A stretch of DNA of 64,000 nt from Hoplostethus atlanticus (lineage: Eukaryota > Chordata > Actinopteri > Trachichthyiformes > Trachichthyidae), in contig JAXDDX010000182.1 of assembly GCA_034670405.1 (NCBI GenBank), positions 599,501-663,500 of the forward strand, read 5' to 3'. A program made the translations under genes and the position numbers. The notes under the pieces were generated by a model. The model searched no databases. It worked only from the letters and a program-made list of their open reading frames with translations, and was not told the DNA's origin. Below, piece after piece: positions 11,388-22,938 of the stretch. How positions within the stretch are numbered: the stretch's first letter is position 1; each line of letters opens with the position of its first letter.

Positions 11388-14300
11388 GTGCAACTAAACT
11401 AACCTGGTTGATGTCTTTATTATCATGATAGAACGACACTAAACTAACCTGGTTGATGTCTTTATTATCATGATAGAACTTCACTAAACTAACCTGGTTG
11501 ATGTCTTTATTATCATGATAGAACGACACAAAACTAACCTGGTTGATGTCTTTATTATCATGATAGAACGACACTAAACTAACCTGGTTGATGTCTTTAT
11601 TATCATGATAGAACGACACTAAACTAACCTGGTTGATGTCTTTATTATCATGATAGAACTTCACTAAACTAACCTGGTTGATGTCTTTATTATCATGATA
11701 GAACTTCACTAAACTAACCTGGTTGATGTCTTTATTATCATGATAGAACTTCACTAAACTAACCTGGTTGATGTTTTTATTATCATGATAGAACGAAACT
11801 AAACTAACCTGGTTGATGTCTTTATTATCATGATAGAACGACACTAAACTAACCTGGTTGATGTCTTTATTATCATGATAGAACTTCACTAAACTAACCT
11901 GGTTGATGTCTTTATTATCATGATAGAACGACACTAAACTAACCTGGTTGATGTCTTTATTATCATGATAGAACGACACTAAACTAACCTGGTTGATGTC
12001 TTTATTATCATGATAGAACTTCACTAAACTAACTTGGTTGATGTCTTTATTATCATGATAGAACTTCACTAAACTAACCTGGTTGATGTCTTTATTATCA
12101 TGATAGAACTTCACTAAACTAACCTGGTTGATGTTTTTATTATCATGATAGAACGACACTAAACTAACCTGGTTGATGTCTTTATTATCATGATAGAACG
12201 ACACTAAACTAACCTGGTTGATGTCTTTATTATCATGATAGAACTTCACTAAACTAACCTGGTTGATGTCTTTATTATCATGATAGAACGACACTAAACT
12301 AACCTGGTTGATGTCTTTATTATCATGATAGAACGTCACTAAACTAACCTGGTTGATGTCTTTATTATCATGATAGAACGACACTAAACTAACCTGGTTG
12401 ATGTCTTTATTATCATGATAGAACTTCACTAAACTAACCTGGTTGATGTCTTTATTATCATGATAGAACTTCACTAAACTAACCTGGTTGATGTCTTTAT
12501 TATCATGATAGAACTTCACTAAACTAACCTGGTTGATGTCTTTATTATCATGATAGAACTTCACTAAACTAATCTGGTTGATGTCTTTATTATCATGATA
12601 GAACTTCACTAAACTAACCTGGTTGATGTCTTTATTATCATGGTAGAACTTCACTAAACTAACCTGGTTGATGTCTTTATTATCATGATAGAACGACACT
12701 AAACTAACCTGGTTGATGTCTTTATTATCATGATAGAACGACACTAAACTAACCTGGTTGATGTCTTTATTATCATGATAGAACTTCACTAAACTAACCT
12801 GGTTGATGTCTTTATTATCATGATAGAACGACACTAAACTAACCTGGTTGATGTCTTTATTATCATGATAGAACGACACTAAACTAACCTGGTTGATGTC
12901 TTTATTATCATGATAGAACTTCACTAAACTAACCTGGTTGATGTCTTTATTATCATGATAGAACTTCACTAAACTAACCTGGTTGATGTCTTTATTATCA
13001 TGATAGAACGACATTAAACTAACCTGGTTGATGTCTTTATTATCATGATAGAACGACACTAAACTAACCTGGTTGATGTCTTTATTATCATGATAGAACT
13101 TCACTAAACTAACCTGGTTGATGTCTTTATTATCATGATAGAACGACACTAAACTAACCTGGTTGATGTCTTTATTATCATGATAGAACTTCACTAAACT
13201 AACCTGGTTGATGTCTTTATTATCATGATAGAACTTCACTAAACTAACCTGGTTGATGTCTTTATTATCATGATAGAACTTCACTAAACTAACCTGGTTG
13301 ATGTCTTTATTATCATGATAGAACTTCACTAAACTAACCTGGTTGATGTCTTTATTATCATGATAGAATTCACTAAACTAACCTGGTTGATGTCTTTATT
13401 ATCATGATAGAACTTCACTAAACTAACCTGGTTGATGTTTTTATTATCATGATAGAACGACACTAAACTAACCTGGTTGATGTCTTTATTATCATGATAG
13501 AACGACACTAAACTAACCTGGTTGATGTCTTTATTATCATGATAGAACTTCACTAAACTAACCTGGTTGATGTCTTTATTATCATGATAGAACGACACTA
13601 AACTAACCTGGTTGATGTCTTTATTATCATGATAGAACGACACTAAACTAACCTGGTTGATGTCTTTATTATCATGATAGAACTTCACTAAACTAACCTG
13701 GTTGATGTCTTTATTATCATGATAGAACTTCACTAAACTAACCTGGTTGATGTCTTTATTATCATGATAGAACTTCACTAAACTAACCTGGTTGATGTTT
13801 TTATTATCATGATAGAACGACACTAAACTAACCTGGTTGATGTCTTTATTATCATGATAGAACGACACTAAACTAACCTGGTTGATGTCTTTATTATCAT
13901 GATAGAACTTCACTAAACTAACCTGGTTGATGTCTTTATTATCATGATAGAACTTCACTAAACTAACCTGGTTGATGTCTTTATTATCATGATAGAACGA
14001 CACTAAACTAACCTGGTTGATGTCTTTATTATCATGATAGAACTTCACTAAACTAACCTGGTTGATGTCTTTATTATCATGATAGAACGACACTAAACTA
14101 ACCTGGTTGATGTCTTTATTATCATGATAGAACTTCACTAAACTAACCTGGTTGATGTCTTTATTATCATGATAGAACTTCACTAAACTAACCTGGTTGA
14201 TGTCTTTATTATCATGATAGAACGACACTAAACTAACCTGGTTGATGTCTTTATTATCATGATAGAACTTCACTAAACTAACCTGGTTGATGTCTTTATT

Positions 14301-14640
14301 ATCATGATAGAACTTCACTAAACTAACCTGGTTGATGTCTTTATTATCATGATAGAACGACATTAAACTAACCTGGTTGATGTCTTTATTATCATGATAG
14401 AACTTCACTAAACTAACCTGGTTGATGTCTTTATTATCATGATAGAACGACACTAAACTAACCTGGTTGATGTCTTTATTATCATGATAGAACGACATTA
14501 AACTAACCTGGTTGATGTCTTTATTATCATGATAGAACTTCACTAAACTAACCTGGTTGATGTCTTTATTATCATGATAGAACGACACTAAACTAACCTG
14601 GTTGATGTCTTTATTATCATGATAGAACGACACTAAACTA
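11388..14640. repeat. 45-bp minisatellite, about 72 copies with higher-order structure
   Basis: Very homogeneous array in trhde intron 3; unit begins AACCTGGTTGATGTCTTTAT and contains the palindrome TATCATGATA. Each unit has one common variable site, AACTTCACT or AACGACACT, and rarer variants (gatgttttta at 11761, 12121, 13425 and 13785; cattaaac; aacgtcac). Since 45 is 15 codons, the minus strand stays open and gives two artefactual ORFs (13329-11272 and 14633-13329), split by a 1-base deletion near 13367. A (CA)n run lies at its left edge (11336-11366). Confidence 0.97.
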
Positions 14641-14689
14641 GCAGCTGAACTAGTTATACACTGACATTACTGCTGATAAACTACAGAAA

Positions 14690-14717
14690 CACACACGCAC
14701 GCACGCACACACACATG

Positions 14718-14748
<31 letters not shown>

Positions 14749-15101
14749 TGTGAGAAGGTGGTGATGGTTACAAATGACCCAGATATGAGTCGTCATTAAA
14801 GGAACATTTCATGAAATTATCTTTCAGTAACAAGGACATGGGCAGTGTGTGTGTGTGGTGTGTGTGTGTGTGGTGATGTCCTTGAGTATGGCAGACAAGA
14901 TGAATGTGCTGTAATTACTCTGATAGAGAAATGATTGGAGTAGGAGAGAAGGAAAGGAGACAAGGCCGTGTGTGTCTGTCTGTGTGCACACTTTGTGCAT
15001 GCATTTGTCCTTGTATAAGAACATGCAGACGTGTAGTGTGTGTAGGACGGTGATAGAAAAGGATGGTGACTGACTGAGATGTGACAACCACAACGTTTAG
15101 A

Positions 15102-15148
<47 letters not shown>

Positions 15149-15150
15149 AT
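14690..15150. repeat. (CA)n/(GT)n microsatellites in intron 3
   Basis: CA runs at about 14691-14747 and 15104-15145 and GT runs at 14846-14872. The DNA between and on to about 15550 shows no gene or recognisable element. Confidence 0.9.
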
Positions 15151-15559
15151 GATGGGATATCAGAGTGTGTTCAGTTTGAATGATGGAAGATATGATGAGT
15201 AAAAACTATAAACCAACGATTCACATCTGAAGCTGACGTCACATTGTAATCTAATGGAGCGTTAATTCATCAGGGAGGCTACATCCTCCTCCATTCATAA
15301 CTCTGTCAGCTGGAGCCCAACACGCCCGGCTCAGCATCGTCCAACCACCTTAGCCCATGCTCCTTTCTCCTCCCCTTTCTCCCCCTTCAGAAACCAATCA
15401 CTAACCATTTCCCTCTATTTGTACCCCCTCAGCTGCTTCTGTGTTTCTGTTATTTCAGCTGCCTAAACCGCACCAGTCTGACAGCTAAACCAAGCGCTAT
15501 CACAATCTTTAATACAATTCTATTGTAAGTATTGCTCACCCGTCGCCCCTCGGCCATCT

Positions 15560-16995
15560 TGTCGGATTCCGACAATGTCCTTGGGAGCAGCCCAGTAATC
15601 CAAGAGTCCCAGTACAACCCATGCCCAGCCCCATCCCGCCGAAGCACCCGTCTCACCGGCAACCAGACCAAGTTCAGTCACTCTCATACGGTCCAGATCA
15701 TTGCTGGTCTGCAGGTTTGCATCACTCCCTCCTCCATGACCGGGCCACCGCCGCTCCCGCCCCCCTCTCGTCAGGCAGGGAGAAACCAGCTGGTAGGACA
15801 TATTTACCTTTCCATGCAAACATCTCTCCCAGATTGAAGTCTCAGATCCTCCAAGGTAAGGACGTCCACTGTGACTGCCGATCTGGCAGCCATTATTGAA
15901 ATCAGCGGCCAGAGATCTCACCTCTGGCGAGTTTGTCGTGGCTTTCGGTGTCATTCCACGACATAATCTGCAGCGCCTTCCCAGACCGGCGGCAAGAGCT
16001 AGATGCTCACCTGGCGTTAGTCTGCGACCTCAGCCTAAAATACGGCAAAACATATTTTAAACATCTAAAAAAAATATATATATATATACTTCAAAGGCTG
16101 CACTCCTCTCCCAATCCAACACCCGTTCGAATTGGTCCTTCCCGGACGCTGAGCTATTAAGTAATGCTGGTCGGAGGCTGCCCGGCTCTCATATGTTTTT
16201 CATGCGGCGATATAGGTCACACAGAGTTAGCTCTAACCCTAAAACTAACCCTCCAGCGTAACTCACTCCCCAGCCTCCCTGCTCTTGTACCAGACCCGAG
16301 TCGTCACGATTGCCAAGTGTTTTCCAACTCCAGCCAGCCAATTTGCAGTACCTTCAATCATAATATTCATACTTTTCCGGTCTGCATCTTCGTCCATGTC
16401 TGTAGTGGCTGTGGGGACGCCCCGGTCAGTCCGCCCTGCCGATTTCGAGGTCCATGCACAAGGACTGGTGTGGTTTCCGGAAATTTTGACCCTGACTCCC
16501 CAACGCCGATAAACATCCCAGTTCTCGCTGCCGAACTCCGCGTCACCCTGACCAAACGTTCGTTGACCACCTCGTCACGGACCTCTCTCAGTTTCTGGGT
16601 GGGGGTCACCACTTCCTTGTCCGCGGCACTTACACTTCTGCTGCCATGCAGGGTATTTCCCCCGCTTCTCTGTAACAACAGGCCGCTGGTCATCCCCCGC
16701 ATTCCTCTCATACATCACACCCGACACTTCAGCTTTCCTTCAGCCTTTTAAGGAGGCCAGCTCGTCCAGCTTCGGCAGCTGGTAACGTCGGTCCGCTTTG
16801 GCCAGTTAGCCTAGTCGGCCATTGTAGGTCAATCGGGCTCCAATCACTCCTCGCCATTTTCAACCTTTTTAGGAGGCCAGCTCGTCCAGCTTCGGCAGCC
16901 GGTCCACTGTGGCCAGCTAGCTAATGCTGGCTCGCTGCAGCCAGCTAGCCTATTCGGTCAGTGCAGGTCAATTGGGCTCCCACCTCTTGGAGTCT
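15560..16995 (+). mobile_element. DIRS/Ngaro-like retrotransposon gag remnant
   Basis: Broken coding pieces on the plus strand in different frames: FHDIICSAFPDRRQELDAHL and LSLKYGKTYFKH (15950-16070), then PICSTFNHNI..FPVCIFVHVCSGCGDA (16340-16430), PINIPVLAAEL, and HPDQTFVDHLVTDLSQFLGGG in another frame (16550-16610). A C-x(n)-C CSGCGDAH-type finger after an ICxxFN motif is what I recall from the first ORF of fish tyrosine-recombinase retrotransposons. No recombinase or RT is visible. Its end holds an imperfect duplication of about 120 bp sharing GGAGGCCAGCTCGTCCAGCT (16753 and 16873). Assignment is tentative. Confidence 0.45.
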
Positions 16996-17394
16996 ACACC
17001 AAACCTATGCACCCGCACATTTTCTCATGTTGTTAATACATTATTTTAATCATAATCCTAGCCTCTCGTGATTGAATTACAGATTTGCTGGTGGAAGGAA
17101 ACTACTAACGAACGTTTCTGAGCTGTTATTTATTCATTGATCACCTTATCATTACACAATTTACACACAAATGTTTTCAACAAACATTACTGAAGTGTGT
17201 TCATCTGTTGGTTTGTTGATAGAACACTTGCGCCTAACCTAGGATAACTTCTGCTTCAGCTCAAAATGGCAGATGATGATGTCATCAACATCACCTACAG
17301 CCTCTATGACTGATGAGTGATTTATTGATCTGGGTATTGACTGTGTGTCGTGTGATGTTGCAGTAGTGTGTTGGAATAGAGTGTAGTGTATAGT

Positions 17395-17520
17395 AATGTC
17401 CTATGGTAATGTCCTATAGTAATGTACTATGGTAATGTCTTATAGTAATGTCCTATAATAATGTACTATGGTAATGTCCTATAGTAATGTCCTATGGTAA
17501 TGTCCTATGGTAATGTATTA
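17395..17520. repeat. 13-14-bp repeat preceding the 33-bp array
   Basis: Units of AATGTCCTATAGT/AATGTCCTATGGT, the same words that build the 33-bp unit to its right. This looks like a simpler precursor of that array. Confidence 0.85.
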
Positions 17521-17539
17521 TTAATCTCGGAAAATTGAT

Positions 17540-19400
17540 GTAGCGTGTCCTATGTGAATGTCCTACTGTGATGTAACGTGTCCTATAGGAATGTCCTACA
17601 GTGATGTAACGTGTCCTATGTGAATGTCCTACTGTGATGTAACGTGTCCTATAGGAATGTCCTACAGTGATGTAACGTGTCCTATAGGAATGTTCTACTG
17701 TGATGTAACGTGTCCTATGTGAATGTCCTACAGTGATGTAGCGTGTCTATCGGAAAGTCCTACAGTGATGTAACGTGTCCTATAGGAATGTTCTACTGTA
17801 ATGTAACGTGTCCTATAGGAATGTCCTACAGTGATGTAACGTGTCCTATAGGAATGTTCTACTGTAATGTAACGTGTCCTATAGGAATGTCCTACAGTGA
17901 TGTAACGTGTCCTATAGTAATGTCCTACAGTGATGTAACGTGTCCTATAGGAATGTTCTACTGTGATGTAACGTGTCCTATAGGAATGTCCTACAGTGAT
18001 GTAACGTGTCCTATAGTAATGTCCTACAGTGATGTAACGTGTCCTATAGTAATGTCCTACAGTGATGTAACATGTCCTATAGGAATGTTCTACTGTGATG
18101 TAACGTGTCCTATAGTAATGTCCTACAGTGATGTAACGTGTCCTATAGGAATGTCCTACAGTGATGTAACATGTCCTATGTGAATGTCCTACTGTGATGT
18201 AACGTGTCCTATAGGAATGTCCTACAGTGATGTAACGTGTCCTATAGGAATGTTCTACTGTGATGTAACGTGTCCTATATGAATGTCCTACAGTGATGTA
18301 GCGTGTCTATCGGAAAGTCCTACAGTGATGTAACGTGTCCTATAGTAATGTCCTACAGTGATGTAACGTGTCCTATAGGAATGTTCTACTGTAATGTAAC
18401 GTGTCCTATAGGAATGTCCTACAGTGATGTAACGTGTCCTATAGTAATGTCCTACAGTGATGTAACGTGTCCTATAGTAATGTCCTACAGTGATGTAACG
18501 TGTCCTATAGGAATGTTCTACTGTGATGTAACGTGTCCTATAGGAATGTCCTACAGTGATGTAACGTGTCCTATAGTAATGTCCTACAGTGATGTAACGT
18601 GTCCTATAGTAATGTCCTACAGTGATGTAACGTGTCCTATAGTAATGTCCTACAGTGATGTAACATGTCCTATAGGAATGTTCTACTGTGATGTAACGTG
18701 TCCTATAGTAATGTCCTACAGTGATGTAACGTGTCCTATAGTAATGTCCTACAGTGATGTAACATGTCCTATAGGAATGTTCTACTGTGATGTAACGTGT
18801 CCTATAGGAATGTCCTACAGTGATGTAACGTGTCCTATATGAATGTCCTACAGTGATGTAACGTGTCCTATAGTAATGTCCTACAGTGATGTAACGTGTC
18901 CTATAGGAATGTCCTACAGTGATGTAACGTGTCCTATAGTAATGTCCTACAGTGATGTAACGTGTCCTATAGGAATGTTCTACTGTGATGTAACATGTCC
19001 TATAGGAATGTTCTACTGTGATGTAACGTGTCCTATAGGAATGTCCTACAGTGATGTAACGTGTCCTATATGAATGTCCTACAGTGATGTAACGTGTCCT
19101 ATAGGAATGTTCTACTGTGATGTAACGTGTCCTATAGGAATGTCCTACAGTGATGTAACGTGTCCTATAGTAATGTCCTACAGTGATGTAACGTGTCCTA
19201 TAGGAATGTTCTACTGTGATGTAACGTGTCCTATAGGAATGTCCTACAGTGATGTAACGTGTCCTATATGAATGTCCTACATTGATGTAACGTGTCCTAT
19301 AGGAATGTCCTACAGTGATGTAACGTGTCCTATATGAATGTCCTACATTGATGTAATGTGTCCTATATGAATGTCCTACATTGATGTAACGTGTCCTATA
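17540..19400. repeat. 33-bp minisatellite, about 56 copies
   Basis: Unit GTGATGTAACGTGTCCTATA plus GGAATGTCCTACA, with recurring variants (TAGTAATG/TAGGAATG/TATGAATG, GTTCTACTG/GTCCTACAG, CGTGTCC/CATGTCC). The unit is 11 codons, so the plus strand has several artefactual ORFs (17743-18183, 18303-18842 and others). A rare unit with GTGTCTATCGGAAAG occurs at 17742 and again at 18302, suggesting a block duplication of about 560 bp. It ends about 120 bp before the 3' edge of trhde exon 3. Confidence 0.96.
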
Positions 19401-19474
19401 GGATCATGCAGGTATGAACAAGCAGTAAAACTAGACTGAACAGATTTGACTCCCAGTGAGTACAACCAGTGATT

Positions 19475-19477
<3 letters not shown>

Positions 19478-19510
<33 letters not shown>
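19478..19510. repeat. (GT)n next to the exon 3 donor
   Basis: GT microsatellite starting about 10 bp inside intron 3; on the transcript strand it is an (AC)n run. Confidence 0.95.
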
Positions 19511-19511
<1 letters not shown>

Positions 19512-19520
19512 CAGACTGAC

Positions 19521-19797
19521 CGTCACCCCCCCGTCAGTCTGGGTCTCTCTGTAGGTGAAGTTGCAGACTGCCCAAGCCAGGTAGTACGTCGACATGCGTG
19601 GTGTCTGGGCGAAACGATTTGTCACCCAGCTGTCCTCATCGGCCAATAAGCTGCTCTCGACAGGCATGTTGGAGAGAGAGGTGTATTGTGGGTCATGGCG
19701 GAGGGTGAGCGAGAAGGTGGCCTTGTAGACCGGCTCATCAAAACAAGGGAAGGCTTTCCTGGCGTGTATGGGACTGAACTGAGTCAATGCCAGATAA
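19521..19797 (-). CDS. trhde: trhde exon 3
   Basis: Third coding exon, 277 nt: one base completing the split Arg codon plus 92 codons (about residues 243-334). It contains the M1-family block TQFSP.HARKAFPCFDEP, where PCFDEP is the hallmark near the end of the N-terminal domain. It continues with SLSNMPVE, QTPRMSTYYLAWAVCNFTYRET. NFT is a further N-glycosylation sequon. The acceptor is TCTCGCCCAG before TTATCTG. The donor is ACG|GTCAGT (GT at 19520-19519), leaving phase 0. The intron opens almost directly into a (GT)n microsatellite at 19478-19510. The residues line up with mammalian TRHDE without gaps across the exon 3/4 join (TDGGVT then IRLYARPDAI). Confidence 0.94.
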
Positions 19798-20190
19798 CTG
19801 GGCGAGAGACATAGAAAGACATAGGGGAGAGAGAGAGACAGGGCGAGGGGAGAGAGATAGAAAGACAGACGGGGGACAGAGAGATAAAGAGGGGTGAGGG
19901 AGAGAAAGAGAGAGGTGAGAGAGAGAGAGGACATTATTATCAATTAAAGGAAAGCAACACTGCAAAACAATATAATCTAACTGAAAAAGTGGTTGAGAGA
20001 AGAGTCAGCCAGTCTAACCCTAACCTCATTACCTGTCCAACCCTACCTCATTACCTGTCCAATCCTACCTCATTACCTGTCTAACCCTAACCTCATTACC
20101 TGTCCAACCCTACCTCATTACCTATCTAACCCTACCTCATTACCTGTCCAACCCTACCTCATTACCTGTCTAACTCCACCCCTCAAGGAG
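19798..20190. repeat. Intron 2: GAGA-rich tract and 19-21-bp repeat
   Basis: GA-rich DNA (19802-19935), which is a polypyrimidine run on the transcript strand directly before the exon 3 acceptor, followed by about 8 copies of CTCATTACCTGTCCAACCCT (20025-20180). Confidence 0.85.
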
Positions 20191-20924
20191 GCCACACCCC
20201 AACTATATCTATCTACTGCAGCAACACAGAGCATCAGAACGTCTGACTGGAAACACTCTTTGTTATGTGAAAATGACATCATGAATCCTAACGAGGTGAC
20301 TGTTAGGGGACGGCTGACTGTTGGCCCCTCCCCCTCTAACAGGCAGGGATCAAAATCCTAATGTTAGCGTATTAGCCAGTTAGCTAGGTAACTATGGCAG
20401 CAGAGGAATCTAACAGATTTTTTTATCATCTCTGTATGATGTCTGTATGAATTACAACACACTGCTGAGGAGCTACTAACCAGCCAACTAACTAACTAAC
20501 TAACTAAGAGAAAGAAAATATATACAGAAGGAAAGGAAAAATAGAGACAGGTATCATACAGTATGTAGACAAACAGATCAAAGGAAGTAGAATAAGGAGA
20601 GAAATGAGGGAAGAAAAATGATTAAAAAGAGGAGGGGAGGAAGAGCAGAGGAGGAGGAGGAGGAGGAGGAGGAAGAGGAGGTGAGAAAGTGATAAAGGGT
20701 GAAGGAGAGAGAAATTGAACTGAGAAAAATAATAGATTAAAGAGAACAAGAGAAGAACTGAGAGTAAGAAAACAGAATAAGAAATAAAGAGACAGAAAGA
20801 AATAAAGAGTGAGAGAACTAAAGAGAGAGAAACAGGAAGAGAGAGAGAGAGAGAGAGACAATAATGAGAAAGCCTGAGAGGAACCAGATAAAGAGAGAAT
20901 CTATTAGAGAAGAGAATGTGCTGT

Positions 20925-20958
<34 letters not shown>

Positions 20959-21605
20959 TTAGCAGAACCAGGGACTCCTCCTACTACTACCACCCTTCCT
21001 TTTCTCCTCCTCCTACTACTGCTACCCCTTCCTCCTCCTCCCACCTTCCTTCTCTCCCCTCCACCATCTTCCTCCTCCCCCTCCCATCTTCCTCATCTCT
21101 CCTCCTCCTTTGTGTCTGTTAAAAGCTCAGAGGATCAATTTATTAAGCTGCTGCAGTAGACTGCCATGTTAGATAGGTTACCATCTCTCTGACACACACA
21201 CACAGGGTGAATACAGTATTGATCTGAAACATCTCATCTCTACACTGGATTAGTGACTATCAGATAGAGAGACAGATACAGAGCAACATAGAGAGCAGTG
21301 AGACAGATAGAGGGAGAGAGTGAGACAGATTAACCATGTTAGATGGATAGATGGTTAACCATGTTAGTAACAATATAACTACTGTTACCCAATCATCTAC
21401 CACTATGATCTTGATCTCTGAAAGGCAGTGGCGGTCTAAACAAAGGTGACAGTCTGACCTTTGACCTCATTTCACACTAAAATAATGACAATATAGAGGT
21501 AAGACTGATGTTGGTTGTTAAAGCTACAGGAAGCTGGGTGTCAGTGGGGACTGGATATTGTTATATTATATAACACCCCCCCTCCCCAAAAGCTAACAGT
21601 AAGGC

Positions 21606-21639
<34 letters not shown>

Positions 21640-21880
21640 CAGCAGTGTTTAATTTGAACGTGAGAAGCCCCTGAACGAGACGTGTCAATCCTGAGAGAGG
21701 GAAGGAATCTAATTATCAGTTGAGCCTCATTTTAAATCACTTCATTTATTTCATTCAGTTTCAGGGGTTCTGACTGCAGGTTGCTAGTTTGAGTTTTCCT
21801 ACCATTGCTATGCAGATGACACCCAGCTGATCCTGTCATTTCCCCCCTCTGACACACAAGTGGAGGCACGCATTCAAGAG
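20190..21880. other. Intron 2, mostly unassigned, with microsatellites and a small L2 scrap
   Basis: GA/GAG-rich tract at 20640-20860, (CA)n at 20928-20955 and 21608-21638, TCC-rich run at 20990-21110. At 21790-21880 a short plus-strand L2-like piece reads [18 protein letters not shown] then SDTQVEAR; it matches the corresponding part of the LINE at 53-56 kb and is a fragment only. I see no exon here. Confidence 0.7.
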
Positions 21881-21894
21881 CAAGGCACTCAAGT

Positions 21895-22195
21895 AGGAAC
21901 TAGTAGTAGACTGGTTGTACTGGTCAGCTCCCAGTGGAACCAGTAGAGACTGTGGTTGTACTGGTCAGCTCCCAGTGGAACCAGTAGAGACTGTGGTTGT
22001 ACTGGTCAGCTCCCAGTAGAACCAGTAGAGACTGTGGTTGTACTGGTCAGCTCCCAGTAGAACCAGTAGAGACTGTGGTTGTACTGGTCAGCTCCCAGTA
22101 GAACCAATAGAGACTGTGGTTGTACTGGTCAGCTCCCAGTAGAACCAATAGAGACTGTGGTTGTGCTGGTAAGCTCCCAGTAGAACCAGTAGGAG
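21895..22195. repeat. 41-bp minisatellite, about 7 copies
   Basis: Unit CTGGTCAGCTCCCAGTAGAA followed by CCAGTAGAGACTGTGGTTGTA. The same unit occurs in the opposite orientation at 29276-29455 in intron 1. Confidence 0.95.
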
Positions 22196-22239
22196 CTCCA
22201 CCCTTCCTCTCTCTCTCTCATCAGTGAGATGAGCATTGA

Positions 22240-22348
22240 TTGTTGGTATGTGTGTGTGAGTACACGTCTCTCTCTCTGCTGGGTGTGTGTGTGTGCGTCT
22301 GTGTGTGTGTGTGTGTGTGTGTCTGTGTATACCATCTCTCTCTCCGCT

Positions 22349-22389
<41 letters not shown>

Positions 22390-22696
22390 CCATCTCTCTC
22401 TCTGCTAGGTGTGTGTGTGTGTATACTGTCTCTCTCTGCTGGGTGTGTGTGTGTGTGTGTGTATATACTGTCTCTCTCTGCTGTGTGTGTGTGTGTGTGT
22501 GTGTATATACTGTCTCTCTCTGCTGGGTGTGTCTGTGTGTATATACTGTCTCTCTCTCTCTGCTGTGTCTGTGTGTGTGTGTATACCGTCTCTCTCTCTG
22601 TTGTGTGTGTGTGCGTGTGTGTGTGTGTGTCTGTGTGTGTGTGTATACCGTCTCTCTCTCTGTTGTGTGTGTGTGCGTGTGTGTGTGTGTGTATAC
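22240..22696. repeat. GT/CT compound array abutting the trhde exon 2 donor
   Basis: About ten irregular units of 37-62 bp, each (GT)n, GTATACCGTC-type core, (TC)n and GCTGG/GTTG. Read on the transcript strand, each unit ends like exon 2 (CAGAGAGAGA) followed by a donor-like CGGTATAC. Cores lie near 22327, 22385, 22421, 22463, 22503, 22541, 22581 and 22643; the true donor core is at 22691. Confidence 0.9.
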
Positions 22697-22938
22697 CGTC
22701 TCTCTCTCTGCAGGGTGTATGAGCTCCTGAAGAAGCCCAGCAGCTCGTCTTCGATGGCAGCATTGAAGGTCACGTTCAGGCGGTAAACTCTCATTGGCTT
22801 CAGCTCACGGTGGAGAACGATCACGTACATCTGATTGGCCGGGAAGGGGAAGTGGCGGTGGACCCGCATGGCTCCGCCTCCTGGCCTGTTAACGAGTCGA
22901 CTGGCCCCGCCCTCAGACATGACAGACACTCGGTCCAC
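22697..22938 (-). CDS. trhde: trhde exon 2
   Basis: Second coding exon, 242 nt, encoding about residues 162-241 plus two bases of the next codon. The acceptor reads CCGTCCAG before GTGGAC, and the exon starts in phase 0. Recognisable TRHDE segments are RVYRLNVTFNA, IEDELLGFFRSSY and LQRERR, part of the N-terminal M1 beta-sandwich. The donor is CG|GTATAC (GT at 22696-22695). The two leftover bases CG join the first T of exon 3 to make an Arg codon, giving RERRYLALTQFSP, which fits the conserved family sequence. The donor sits at the edge of a GT/CT-rich tandem array whose units resemble the last bases of this exon plus its donor (see findings). The reading frame stays open into the array as far as about 22405, so a simple ORF call overextends this exon. 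Confidence 0.93.

Noticed and set aside
11272-14633. Two long minus-strand ORFs (685 and 434 codons) of a 15-residue repeat
   Set aside because: They translate a 45-bp minisatellite; the length is a multiple of three with no stop. No start context, splice sites or domain; the array lies in an intron of trhde.
15520-15954. 144-codon minus-strand ORF as a gene
   Set aside because: Antisense to the DIRS-like remnant; no domain or splice support.
17743-19271. Plus-strand ORFs repeating an 11-residue unit (SYSDVTCPI type)
   Set aside because: Translation of the 33-bp minisatellite; ORF breaks coincide with unit variants.
19431-19943. 170-codon minus-strand ORF as a single gene
   Set aside because: Only 19797-19521 is coding (trhde exon 3); the flanks are GA-rich tract and (GT)n.
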